From: an uncultured Flavobacterium sp.
GTDB taxonomy: Bacteria > Bacteroidota > Bacteroidia > Flavobacteriales > Flavobacteriaceae
Assembly (NCBI RefSeq): GCF_963422545.1
Contig: NZ_OY730241.1
Location: 62,001-126,000, forward strand
Direction of reading: 5' to 3'
Length of the DNA: 64,000 nucleotides
Position 1 is the first letter of the stretch; each line of letters starts with the position of its first letter. The position numbers were made by a program, and so were the translations under genes. Below, one piece after another: positions 25,779 through 35,100 of this stretch. The notes under the pieces are model-generated. The model did no database searches, had not been told where the DNA came from, and saw only the letters and a program-made list of their open reading frames with translations.

Positions 25779-26702
25779 ATGAGAGAACCTTGGACTATTC
25801 TTGAAGAACTATGGAGACGTACTTTGCATCCTTCCAATTCTTTAACTAATGATACTCAAACCTGGGATGATGAAATAAAAACGCTATATCAATTAGGTAT
25901 TGGTATGGAAGATGCACTACAGTTTTTATACTTTTACAAACCTGATTTTAAGACTTTTAAAATCTGGATCAATACTAGGAAAAAAAACGAAAATACCGAA
26001 TCTGAAAATTTCACAGAAGAAGTTCTCTCAGAAGAAGACCTTCAATTTTGGAATAAAAATGGTTATGTAATTGTAAAAAATGCTATCTCAAAAAAAGATT
26101 GTGAAGATACGCAACAAGCTATTTGGGAGTACTTAAAAATAGATCCCAACAAGAAAGAAACCTGGTACAACAGACATGAAGATCAAAAAGGATTAATGCT
26201 TAATTTTTCAGATCACGAAACCTTAAATAAGAACAGATTTTCGCCAAGGATAAAAAAAGCATACGAACAACTTTATAATACAGATAAAATATACAAAACT
26301 ATTGACAAAGTAAGTTTTAACCCGCCTGAAACTGATGATTTTATTTTCTTAGGAAGTCCGCTTCATTGGGATACAAGCTTAAAACAACCCATAAAATTTG
26401 GACTTCAGGGACTACTCTATCTCACTGATTGTGGCATTGATGATGGCGCATTTCACTGCGTTCCGGGATTTCACAACGAAATAAATGATTGGCTGAATAA
26501 TCTTGAACCAGACGAAAATCCCAGAAATAAAGCTATTTCTACATTACAGCCTAAAGCTATAACAGGTAACGCTGGCGATTTTATAATCTGGAATAATACT
26601 TTACCGCATTGTGCTACACCAAATAAAGGAAAAAATCCAAGAATGGTTCAATATCTTACCTATTTACCAAATGATTATAATACTGCCGGAGAATGGATAT
26701 AG
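25779..26702 (+). CDS. phytanoyl-CoA dioxygenase (PhyH) family protein
   Basis: Fe(II)/2-oxoglutarate dioxygenase: His196-x-Asp198 in LHWDTS, distal His277 in LPHCATP and Arg288 in PRMVQYL for 2-oxoglutarate. The core GLLYLTDCGIDDGAFHCVPGFH is typical of PhyH proteins. An N-terminal ~75-residue extension (EELWRRTLHPSNS...) is unlike short PhyH members. The substrate is unknown. It is convergent with the MFS gene and stands alone. Confidence 0.88.
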   Translation: MREPWTILEELWRRTLHPSNSLTNDTQTWDDEIKTLYQLGIGMEDALQFLYFYKPDFKTFKIWINTRKKNENTESENFTEEVLSEEDLQFWNKNGYVIVKNAISKKDCEDTQQAIWEYLKIDPNKKETWYNRHEDQKGLMLNFSDHETLNKNRFSPRIKKAYEQLYNTDKIYKTIDKVSFNPPETDDFIFLGSPLHWDTSLKQPIKFGLQGLLYLTDCGIDDGAFHCVPGFHNEINDWLNNLEPDENPRNKAISTLQPKAITGNAGDFIIWNNTLPHCATPNKGKNPRMVQYLTYLPNDYNTAGEWI

Positions 26703-26734
26703 TATCTAAGACTTTGAATAACTTCGCAAATAAA

Positions 26735-27916
26735 TTAAACTTTTTCAACTTTTCGTAACCGCATCGAAACATAACCTAAAGCCAGGAAAACCATTGCTGC
26801 ACTAGCATACATAAGCATTGGGATTTTAGCAATCACATCCTGATACATCCATCCTGCTATAAGTGCACCAAGACCAATTCCTGCTTCAAGAGCAATATAC
26901 ATGGTTGCCATGGCTTTACCGCGATGTTCAGCAAAACTCATATCAACAGTCCAGGCATTTAAAGCCGGAGAAACAATTCCGGTAGAGACTCCATAAAGTG
27001 CTGCTCCTAATAAAAGTCCGCTGATTGATGTAGAAAATCCAACAATGATTAATGATGCAATTAAAAAGAATAATCCAATTGCTATTATACGTAAACGTCC
27101 ATATTTGTCAGATGCTTTTCCGGCTCCAAAACGAATCATTACCGAAGTAATGGTAAAGACCATAAAAAACAAACCTTTATTGGTAATTCCTAAATGCTGA
27201 CTCCAATCAGGAATTAGAGTCAAAATCACGCCATAAGCCATATAAGAAAGAAATGTTACTATTGCTGCCGGTAACACTTCTACAGCAATAATGTCTTTTC
27301 TTGAAATCTTTAGAATACGAAAGCTAAAACGCTGTTTGTATTTTAAAGTTTCCTTCATATTCATCAAAATTATGATCGACAAAAGAGCAAAAACAGAAGA
27401 TGCATAGAAAAGCATATTCATAGACGAATATATTTTAATCGTACTCCCGATGGCGGGCCCCAAAGCCATTCCTATAGAAAAGCAAAGTCCATGCAAGCCT
27501 AAAGCTTCACCCCAACGTTCTCTTGGAACAATATCTGCAACATAAGCTGCTGTTGCCGTAGGTTTAAATCCCGTAGAAAATCCATGAATCAGTCGCAGGA
27601 ATAAAAAACCGGAAACTGTTCCTAAAACAGGATAAAGAATACCACAAACAAAACAAACAATTGATCCTACAGCCATAACGGGAACTCTCCCTAAAGTATC
27701 AGTCAAACGACCGCTAAAAGGCCTTGAAATTCCTGCTGTTAATGTAAAAAGTGCTACAATCAATCCTTTATACTCTGCCCCACCCATTTTACTCAGATAT
27801 TCAGGAAGTTCAGGAATTAACATGTTAAAGCTGGCAGAAAAAAGTAACGAACTTAAACATACTAATGCAAACTGAAGATTATAAATTGGATGAATGGCTT
27901 TGACAGGGGAATTCAT
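26735..27916 (-). CDS. MFS transporter
   Basis: 393 aa with 12 predicted membrane helices. Motif A of the major facilitator family appears as GRLTDTLGRVPVM between helices 2 and 3 and again as GKASDKYGRLRII in the second half. An RLIHGFSTGFKPTATAAYVAD stretch marks helix 4/5. Similar proteins export small molecules, but the sequence does not reveal the substrate. A TATATTTG -7 box is visible on the minus strand at 27935-27942. Confidence 0.9.
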   Translation of the reverse strand: MNSPVKAIHPIYNLQFALVCLSSLLFSASFNMLIPELPEYLSKMGGAEYKGLIVALFTLTAGISRPFSGRLTDTLGRVPVMAVGSIVCFVCGILYPVLGTVSGFLFLRLIHGFSTGFKPTATAAYVADIVPRERWGEALGLHGLCFSIGMALGPAIGSTIKIYSSMNMLFYASSVFALLSIIILMNMKETLKYKQRFSFRILKISRKDIIAVEVLPAAIVTFLSYMAYGVILTLIPDWSQHLGITNKGLFFMVFTITSVMIRFGAGKASDKYGRLRIIAIGLFFLIASLIIVGFSTSISGLLLGAALYGVSTGIVSPALNAWTVDMSFAEHRGKAMATMYIALEAGIGLGALIAGWMYQDVIAKIPMLMYASAAMVFLALGYVSMRLRKVEKV

Positions 27917-28085
27917 GAGGTAATTTTAGAAGCGCAAATATAATGAAAACTCCCTCTTTAAACTAACGGATAAATACACAGAATCAGGCTATGTGAAAGA
28001 ATTAACTAATTTAATTATAAATGTTTTCTAAAATTTGCCTTTTTATACCGCTCTTTAAAAAGTTTAAAATATATTTACTTTTTGG

Positions 28086-28114
28086 TTGACAAAATTACGC
28101 CGTGAGAATAATAA
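28086..28114 (+). promoter_or_regulatory. TTGACA-N17-TAATAA promoter-like site
   Basis: TTGACA at 28086-28091, exactly 17 nt, then TAATAA at 28109-28114: a near-consensus sigma-70 promoter of the proteobacterial type, 41 bp before the next gene. This is unlike the usual flavobacterial promoter, so it may be chance or a sign of foreign origin. Confidence 0.4.
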
Positions 28115-28154
28115 ATTACTGCAGCGTTAAGCCAATTAATTTTAAGCAGTCATA

Positions 28155-28892
28155 ATGGAAAAATATACTTCATCAATAGCAACAAAAGATCTGGTTGACA
28201 ACAAAATACCGAATACCCTAATAAAAAAAGCCGATCTATTACCTGATCCTGAATCTCAATTAGATTCTATGGAAATGAAAGAGAAACCTATTTTGGATGC
28301 AAGTATTCCGTTTAGAAATTTGACGGATGTTGCGAGTAAAAAAGTAAGTATTGCCCGCCTTATTGATAAACTTGATGTTGAAACTAATATTAGATACCAA
28401 AGAACTGTAGAAGATACTTATTGCAATGTATATTCTTATGATTATTGCTATTTCTCTAAAGTATATCTTCCAACGGTTTGGTGGACAGATGAATCATTAG
28501 AAAAAATACTGAGCGGACAGAATGTTGAAGCTGTTTTTGAGCAAACTGTTGACCGCATCTACTCGAGTGCCATACACGATTGGTTCTTGCAATGGGGAGT
28601 AAGTTTTGGCTGGGAGAGAATGTTTACTTCCGAAGAAATTCAAAATAAGGTAAATGCCAATGGCGGAATTGGAATAATCTGTGCCAAAAGAAGAGAAAAA
28701 GGACTTTCCGGACATATCGTTCCTGTTGTTCCCGAAACTGATTTGAATAAAGCATATCGAGAAAATGATATTGTAGTATATCCACTACAATCACAAGCAG
28801 GAAAATTAAACTACAATTACTTTTCAGAAGTTCGAAAAGACTGGTGGAATGACGAGCTATATTCCTCTTATGTCTTCTATTACCATGAATAA
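28155..28892 (+). CDS. putative papain-like (NlpC/P60-like) cysteine amidase/peptidase
   Basis: 245 aa, no signal peptide. After a ~80-residue polar N-terminus comes DTYCNVYSYDYCYF with Cys90, matching the Cys-Asn-x-(Y/F) entry of papain-like peptidoglycan amidases. A helical part (WFLQWGVSFGWERMFT) leads to NANGGIGIICAKRREKGLSGHIVPVVPE, where His187 fits the general base and Asn/Glu nearby the third residue. The order Cys ... NxGG(I)GI(I)CAKR ... GHIVPVVPE is the evidence. It could cut peptidoglycan stem peptides or another amide, possibly as a secreted toxin. The family is inferred from motifs only. Confidence 0.6.
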   Translation: MEKYTSSIATKDLVDNKIPNTLIKKADLLPDPESQLDSMEMKEKPILDASIPFRNLTDVASKKVSIARLIDKLDVETNIRYQRTVEDTYCNVYSYDYCYFSKVYLPTVWWTDESLEKILSGQNVEAVFEQTVDRIYSSAIHDWFLQWGVSFGWERMFTSEEIQNKVNANGGIGIICAKRREKGLSGHIVPVVPETDLNKAYRENDIVVYPLQSQAGKLNYNYFSEVRKDWWNDELYSSYVFYYHE

Positions 28893-29334
28893 ATAAAAAC
28901 AATTCCTTCAATTGTTTAAACTCCTAAAAAAAATATTGATTTTCAAGGGGTTAACCATTTGTAAATGACATAATAAAAAACTACTTTTGCAACTTGGAAA
29001 AAACAGGAATAGCAAAAATTGTAATTCGGCTATTCATCTACTTAAATTATTGATATAAAAGCAATTAATAGCAATAGTAATTTTATAACCTACTTGTAAA
29101 ATTATACCTATTTATCAATCATTCAGTCGATATAAGTGCAAAATTTCTGAGACTAATATAAATTCATACAATTTTAAAAGTAAATCAAGACTTTTTTAAT
29201 GGATGCAAATCAATTATGCTTAATCCGTTGGAGGATTTTGCATCTCTGATTGTTAACCGATTAGTTTCGTATTTCCGAAAGAAAACAATGATTTTAAACA
29301 ATTTAATTAACCATAAAAAAGACAATTAGTATAA
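28893..29334. other. 442-bp gap with promoter and leader of the amidoligase-like gene
   Basis: Contains the promoter at 28958-28989, giving the next gene a leader of ~340 nt. The leader has a hairpin with arms gatgcaaatc (about 29203-29212) and gattttgcatc (29235-29245). No known riboswitch was recognised and no credible ORF fills it. Confidence 0.5.
28958..28989 (+). promoter_or_regulatory. flavobacterial-type promoter ahead of the amidoligase-like gene
   Basis: TTTG (28958-28961), 20-nt spacer, TACTTTTG (28982-28989): an exact TTG-N20-TAnnTTTG. Start of transcription near 28996 gives a long untranslated leader before 29335. Confidence 0.65.
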
Positions 29335-30876
29335 ATGAAAGACAATCAGACACAAAAATATTATTGGGGAATAGGATTAGAAAACGAAACCTACATGCAA
29401 TTTGAAGAATCCCTAATCGTTTCTGGTGAATTTATACAAGAAAAAATTGGCTTTGAGAAATATAGTATTGACTATAGAAAATGCTATAAACCAGAAAGCT
29501 TGACTCCCGTTTTGAAAAAAGCTTTTGACATAAACGAAAACTACACTGTGAGCCGAATGATGAACAGTCACTCGCTTGAAAAACTCGATATAAACTATCA
29601 GCACAAAACATTATCTCCCGTAAAACCATTAATTGATACCGAAACTGGTGAGGTAAGTGCACAACCACTTGAAAATCCTGATTACCTTGGAAAATCTATT
29701 ATGGAACTTTTCCTTGAAGATCAACCGTACAATATTCAAAGTATGATTACCCAAAGAAACAAAACAATGGGTTCTGTGCATTTTGATGGTGATTCTATCG
29801 AATTTGTAACTAAATATTTTGAAAACAGAACAATTGCTGATTCTTGCAAAGAACTAAAAGCTACTAAAAAATTGTTTCTGGATAAAATCAATGAATCAGC
29901 TGTATTAAACGGAAAATTAAGTTTTCCGGATTACAACAATGGTCTTAATATGTTCATGACCAATCAGGAAAATCTCGTTTTGTTTAATAACGGAACCTAT
30001 CATTTTCATATTACTTTACCGTCATTAACTGAAAACAGCAGGATTATCGATTATAATGAGTTTAATAAAACACATAGCAACGCGATTTATCTGTTACAAT
30101 GGTTTGAACCTTTTTTTATAGCGACTCTTGGAAGCCCTGATATTATGGGAGTGATAAGTGATAAATACAGTTTGGACAAAAAATTTACTTTGGGTTCTAT
30201 GAGAAACGCCATGTCTCGTTATATAGGTGTGGGAACTTATAATACAGCAATGCCAAAAGGTAAAATTCTGACCTATAAAGTTGATGATTTTAGAAAACTT
30301 CTAAAATTTGAAAAAGAAGAAAACATTTGGTGGCGAGATCAGATTGAAGCTGATATGGAGTATGAAATGCTTTCGGAATTGGGGCTTGATTTTAATCAGG
30401 AAAAAATGTACCAAAGCGGTTTCGAATTCAGAAGTTTTGATGAGTTTCCGGCAGAATACTTAAATGATGTACTATTTTCTATCATTTTAATTTGTGAGCA
30501 TTCTTTAAATTTACCAGATGTTCAGTGGGGACATGATAGTGTCGCTTGGAATAATTTGGTTTTTAAAACCTTAAAAATGGGTTATGCAACTGAAATCAAT
30601 GAAGAAGAAAAGAAAGAGGTTTTAGATTTACTTCAATTATTAAATCCTTCAGACGCTAATTATGATACCTTAAAATCTGAATTTGATGCGATCGTAATGC
30701 TCGATGAATTTTTCTTTAAAATACTAGCTGTTTTACATGATATGTATAAAGACAACAACGTTTGTCTGGATTCTATGTGCGGACAAAAAACAAATTTCCC
30801 TCCAAAATGGGATAACTTTAATAAATACCAAACTGAAAGGCATTTGAAACAGATTGGTGCTTTCTGTGAGAATTAA
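29335..30876 (+). CDS. putative glutamate-cysteine-ligase-fold carboxylate-amine ligase (amidoligase)
   Basis: A 513-aa soluble protein. The order of motifs matches GCS2/amidoligase-fold enzymes. GIGLENE at 12-18 gives the first metal/ATP Glu pair. IEFVTKYFENRT at 155-166 resembles the E-x-VT block. YHFHITLP at 222-229 holds the His-x-His. GSMRNAMSRY lies at 287-296, and FEFRSFDEFP at 363-372 is the Glu-x-Arg substrate site. Such enzymes join a carboxylate to an amine using ATP, forming peptide-like bonds. It is too divergent for me to name a substrate. The preceding papain-like gene and the long leader are notable. A rho-independent terminator follows. Confidence 0.6.
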   Translation: MKDNQTQKYYWGIGLENETYMQFEESLIVSGEFIQEKIGFEKYSIDYRKCYKPESLTPVLKKAFDINENYTVSRMMNSHSLEKLDINYQHKTLSPVKPLIDTETGEVSAQPLENPDYLGKSIMELFLEDQPYNIQSMITQRNKTMGSVHFDGDSIEFVTKYFENRTIADSCKELKATKKLFLDKINESAVLNGKLSFPDYNNGLNMFMTNQENLVLFNNGTYHFHITLPSLTENSRIIDYNEFNKTHSNAIYLLQWFEPFFIATLGSPDIMGVISDKYSLDKKFTLGSMRNAMSRYIGVGTYNTAMPKGKILTYKVDDFRKLLKFEKEENIWWRDQIEADMEYEMLSELGLDFNQEKMYQSGFEFRSFDEFPAEYLNDVLFSIILICEHSLNLPDVQWGHDSVAWNNLVFKTLKMGYATEINEEEKKEVLDLLQLLNPSDANYDTLKSEFDAIVMLDEFFFKILAVLHDMYKDNNVCLDSMCGQKTNFPPKWDNFNKYQTERHLKQIGAFCEN

Positions 30877-30904
30877 AATATAAATGATAATTTATCATAT
30901 TTCA

Positions 30905-30940
30905 ACATAGCCCAAGGTTTCAACCTTGGGCTATGTTTTT
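30905..30940. terminator. intrinsic terminator
   Basis: A strong 13-bp stem, acatagcccaagg / ccttgggctatgt, with a short loop and a T-run after it. It ends the amidoligase-like gene and may also serve the convergent gene. Confidence 0.88.
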
Positions 30941-30996
30941 AAATAGAAATCTATATTTAAAAGCTCAAAAAATACTACTTATTATAATGTTCTATT

Positions 30997-31377
30997 TTAT
31001 TTTCCATGATAAATTTTTAATATCTTACAATCACTTTTTTGTATTTCTATATATGCAACACCTCCTTTAGCTCCAAGATCAAGATCTTTTAAAGTTCCTT
31101 TCACAATCCAAATACCTGAACTGGTAAGTTCTGCTGTAAATGGTTTCTCATTATATATTTTTTTTCCATAAATTGGCAGCCAAACTGCTTCAGCAATTTT
31201 AATGGCTGTCTGTTTGTTAGGTACCAAATTATTTGGAAGAGGATCATCAACATATACATTACTTCTTTCGTAAACGATTTTCTTGTCACCTTTTTCTTGT
31301 GCGCTTATATCGTAACTAATAAGCAACAATAAAGGAATAAAAGCTGATAAAATTTTATTTTTCATACTTACAATCAA
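30997..31377 (-). CDS. YbbC/YhhH-like NTF2-fold secreted protein
   Basis: Residues ~1-26 are a signal peptide (AFIPLLLLISYDISAQ). The mature part PNKQTAIKIAEAVWLPIYGKKIYNEKPFTAEL ... IWIVKGTL ... GGVAYIEIQKSD matches the NTF2 fold immunity-protein family that includes YbbC and YhhH of Rhs loci. Such proteins may neutralise a toxin or act on their own in the periplasm. It is convergent with the amidoligase-like gene. The first in-frame Met at residue 1 or 4 are both possible starts. Confidence 0.78.
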   Translation of the reverse strand: MIVSMKNKILSAFIPLLLLISYDISAQEKGDKKIVYERSNVYVDDPLPNNLVPNKQTAIKIAEAVWLPIYGKKIYNEKPFTAELTSSGIWIVKGTLKDLDLGAKGGVAYIEIQKSDCKILKIYHGK

Positions 31378-32090
31378 ATTTTATTAGATTAAACTTTTGC
31401 CATCTAAAAAATGGCAATACTATTTTTAAATAGAAAAACTTCTTTCCTACTAAATTATAATAAGAATTTTAAAAAGACAATTCCTTTTTTGTTTAAAGTA
31501 AAATCCTTAATTGCGTATTCTGCAAAAACTCTACTTCGAAAATCACCTTAAATTTTGCAAAAAAGTGGCTTATAAATTGTCAAATAAACCAAAAATCAAA
31601 CATCTTTTATCTTCAAAATCACTTAAAACCTTTCTTAATTAAGATGAAATTAAGCGTTTTTTTCGTATATAAAATTCTCCTCTACACTCTTAAAGTTGTA
31701 TTTAATCTATGATTTTTGCGCTTCATCTATATTTTAAAATTACACACTAACTTATTGATTATCAGCAAATTAATTGCTTTAAGAAGATTTATTTCTCCAA
31801 ACACCTTCAGCCAAAAAAAAATCAAATTTTAAAAATATGAGATTTTTTCATCCTTTCTATTTAAAAAAAAGTTCAATTCAACGAGTATTTAAGTAATTCA
31901 AAGAGAAAAGAAATCAAATCTAACTAAAGAATATAATTTTGATATCGTAATTAATATGTTAATTTTTTAAGATAACAATAATATTGATTTCAGGTCATTA
32001 TCGCCCGATACTTTTTAGTCAAATAGAAACTGATTAAAAAAAATATAAAACTCTCATAATTATAGTACTAAAGTTTAAAAAATAGAGATT
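31378..32090. other. long AT-rich region before the surface-protein gene
   Basis: 713 bp with no credible ORF. TAATTTTG at 31934-31941 is a -7-like box on the plus strand without a clear -33 TTG. It would give a ~150-nt leader to the ATG at 32091. No strong hairpin, repeat or RNA gene was recognised. Confidence 0.5.
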
Positions 32091-32147
32091 ATGAAAAACA
32101 TTACTTCTTTTTTTTAAAATATTAATATTAAAAGCGTTTTCATAACG
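32091..32147 (+). other. interrupted signal-peptide start of the surface protein
   Basis: An ATG at 32091, in the same frame as the large ORF, opens MKNITSFF and then meets TAA at 32115-32117, inside a run of eight T followed by four A. Beyond it the frame runs on through NINIKSVF into the hydrophobic ITLIIIFNINFSFSQ. Reading the stop as a Lys (AAA) would give a textbook signal peptide. The 57 bp thus look like the true 5' end, broken by a nonsense change or a sequence error. Confidence 0.65.
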
Positions 32148-35100
32148 TTGATTATAATATTTAATATCAATTTTTCATTTTCACAAGTAGACTTAAGAAC
32201 CTGTGGATATGCTTGTACATCAAACAACTACACCTTAACGGATGTATATTTGAGTCTTTCTGCTGCAAATGGAGACCCCATAACTAATACGACCTGTACT
32301 ATTGGACAAGTACAGCAAGTATACATTTATCTTAATTATTCTTCAAATTCAAATTCCAGTATTAGCTTTGCTAGATTAAATACAGATTTAATTATAAACG
32401 GAGTACCTACATTTTTAAATGTTCTTTTGGGAACTATTGTTCCGGGAAGTAACAAAAAATTAATATATGGTCCTTTTAATTGGACTTGTGGAGATGAATT
32501 AATTCTTTCTAATTCTATAATCGCCTGGAAAACGAGTCCCAACAATGATCCCGGACCAAATTACAACTGTGGCAGCTACTCTAACTCTCAATGTGATTTT
32601 ACAAATTCATTTACTATTTCTAAACCTTTGGCTGTTCAATTTACATACAAAGCGTGTAAAGTGGGTACAAATACAACAGTTGCGTTTACTTCAACAACAA
32701 ATGGAGGAAAAACTCCATATACCTTTGCTTGGGATTTTAGAAATGATGGTGGGGCACCAGACTCAACATCACCTAACCCTACTTTCACGTATACAACTTC
32801 AAATAATACTGCTAAATTAACGGTTACAGATGCTCAAAACATTTCAAATTCATATATCGTTCCGATAGTTGAACCTAATGAACTAATGTTAAGTGAAACT
32901 CATCCGAATATAGGTTGCACTGGAGGCTTAACTACTATAACATTGACACCAACAGGCGGAACTCCTAATTATACTTATTCATGGAATACCGGTGCGACTA
33001 CAAAAGATTTACCCAACGTGGGACCAGGAAACTATACTGTTACCGTTACTGATAGTAATAACTGTATAAAACAGCTTTCAGTAAATATAACAAGTGGTGA
33101 TTCAACTAAACCAGTCGTTAACCCATTACCTGCTCCTTCAACAATTAATTGTCCTGATACTCCAGTATTTGATGTAGCAACTGCTACAGACAATAGTGGC
33201 ACAGTATCATCCTTAACTTTTGTTGATGTTAATACACCTGGGTCATGTGCAGGCACTTATTCAATAACAAGAACCTGGACTGCAAAAGACGCTTGTAATA
33301 ATGAATCTCTTCCTGTAAGTCAAACCATAAATGTTGTCGATATTACTGCACCAGCATGGACCACTGCAGCAACTGCATTAAATGTAACACTGCAATGTAG
33401 CGATACACAAGGATTGGCAACTGCACAAAGTCAGGCTCCTGTAGCAACTGATGCTTGCTCTGCAGTAACATACACCAAAACAAGCGGTAGCTTTGTTATG
33501 GGTAATTGTGCAAATTCTGGAACTTATACCAACACCTGGATAGCTAAAGATGTGTGCTTGAATATTAGCACCACTTTCACCCAAATAATTACTATTCAAG
33601 ATACTACTGCACCAACCTGGACTACTGCTCCAACAGATTTAAATGCAACCTTGGAATGTAGTGATGCAGCAGGATTGGCAACTGTACAAAGTCAGGCCCC
33701 TGTAGCAACAGATAATTGTAACGGAACTGTAACCTATACTAAAACAAGCGGTAGCTTTGTTGCAGGTAATTGTGCAAATTCAGGAACGTATACCAATACC
33801 TGGATAGCTAAAGATGTATGTTTGAACACCAGTACTACTTTTACTCAAGTAATTACTATCAAAGATACAACTGCGCCAATATGGACTAATGCTCCAACGG
33901 ATTTAAATGTAACCTTGGAATGTAGCGATACAGATGGACTAGCAACTGCACAAAGTGAAGCTCCAATTGCAACAGATAATTGCAACGGGACTGTAACGTA
34001 TACTAAAACAAGCGGTAGCTTTGTTGCCGGTTCTTGCGCAAATTCCGGAACGTATACCAATACCTGGAAAGCCAAAGATGTGTGTTTGAACACCAGTACT
34101 ACTTTTACACAGGTAATTACGATCAAAGATACTACTGCACCAACATGGACTACTGAAGCAACTGATTTAAATGTAACACTACAATGTAGCGATACACAAG
34201 GATTGGCAGCTGCACAAAGTCAGGCTCCAATAGCAACTGATAATTGCAACGGAACAGTAACATACACTAAAACAAGCGGTCATTTTGTTGCAGGTTCTTG
34301 TGCAAATTCAGGAACTTATACCAATACCTGGAAAGCTAAAGATGTGTGTTTGAACACCAGTACCACTTTTACCCAAGTAATTACTATCGAAGATACTACT
34401 GCTCCAACATGGACTACCGCAGCAACTGCACTAAACGTAACACTACAATGCAGTAATACTGCAGGATTAGCAGCTGCACAAAGTCAGGCTCCAGTAGCAA
34501 CTGATAATTGCAACGGAACAGTAACCTATACTAAAACAAGCGGTAGCTTTGTAGCGGGTAATTGTGCTAATTCCGGTACTTATACCAACACTTGGCTAGC
34601 TAAAGACGTTTGTTTGAACACCAGCACTACTTTCACCCAAATAATTACTATCGAAGATACTACTGCGCCAACCTGGACTACTGCCGCAACTGCACTAAAT
34701 GTAACATTGCAATGTAGTGATACAGAAGGACTAAATAATGCACAAGGTCAGGCTCCTGTAGCAACAGATAATTGTTCAACCGTAACTTACACTAAAGTGA
34801 GTGGACAATTCCAAAGAGGAAGCTGTGGCAGCACAGGTACTTATACCAACACATGGACTGCAAAAGACGTTTGTAACAATACATCAACTGTTTTCACACA
34901 AGTAATTACCGTTCATGATACTGCTATTCCAACTTGGATTACTCAAGCAGGATCATTAGATATTACATTACAATGTAGTGATGTAAATGGTTTAACAGAA
35001 GCCCAAAATCAAGCGCCAAGCGCAACAGCCAATTGTTCAATTGTTACCTATATCAAAACAAGTGGTCAATTTATGGCTTCTGAGTCTTGTAGTAATTCCG

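Noticed and set aside
29180..29250. Small ORF MDANQLC... in the leader of the amidoligase-like gene
   Set aside because: Only 16 codons, no conserved feature; the region is better described as a hairpin.
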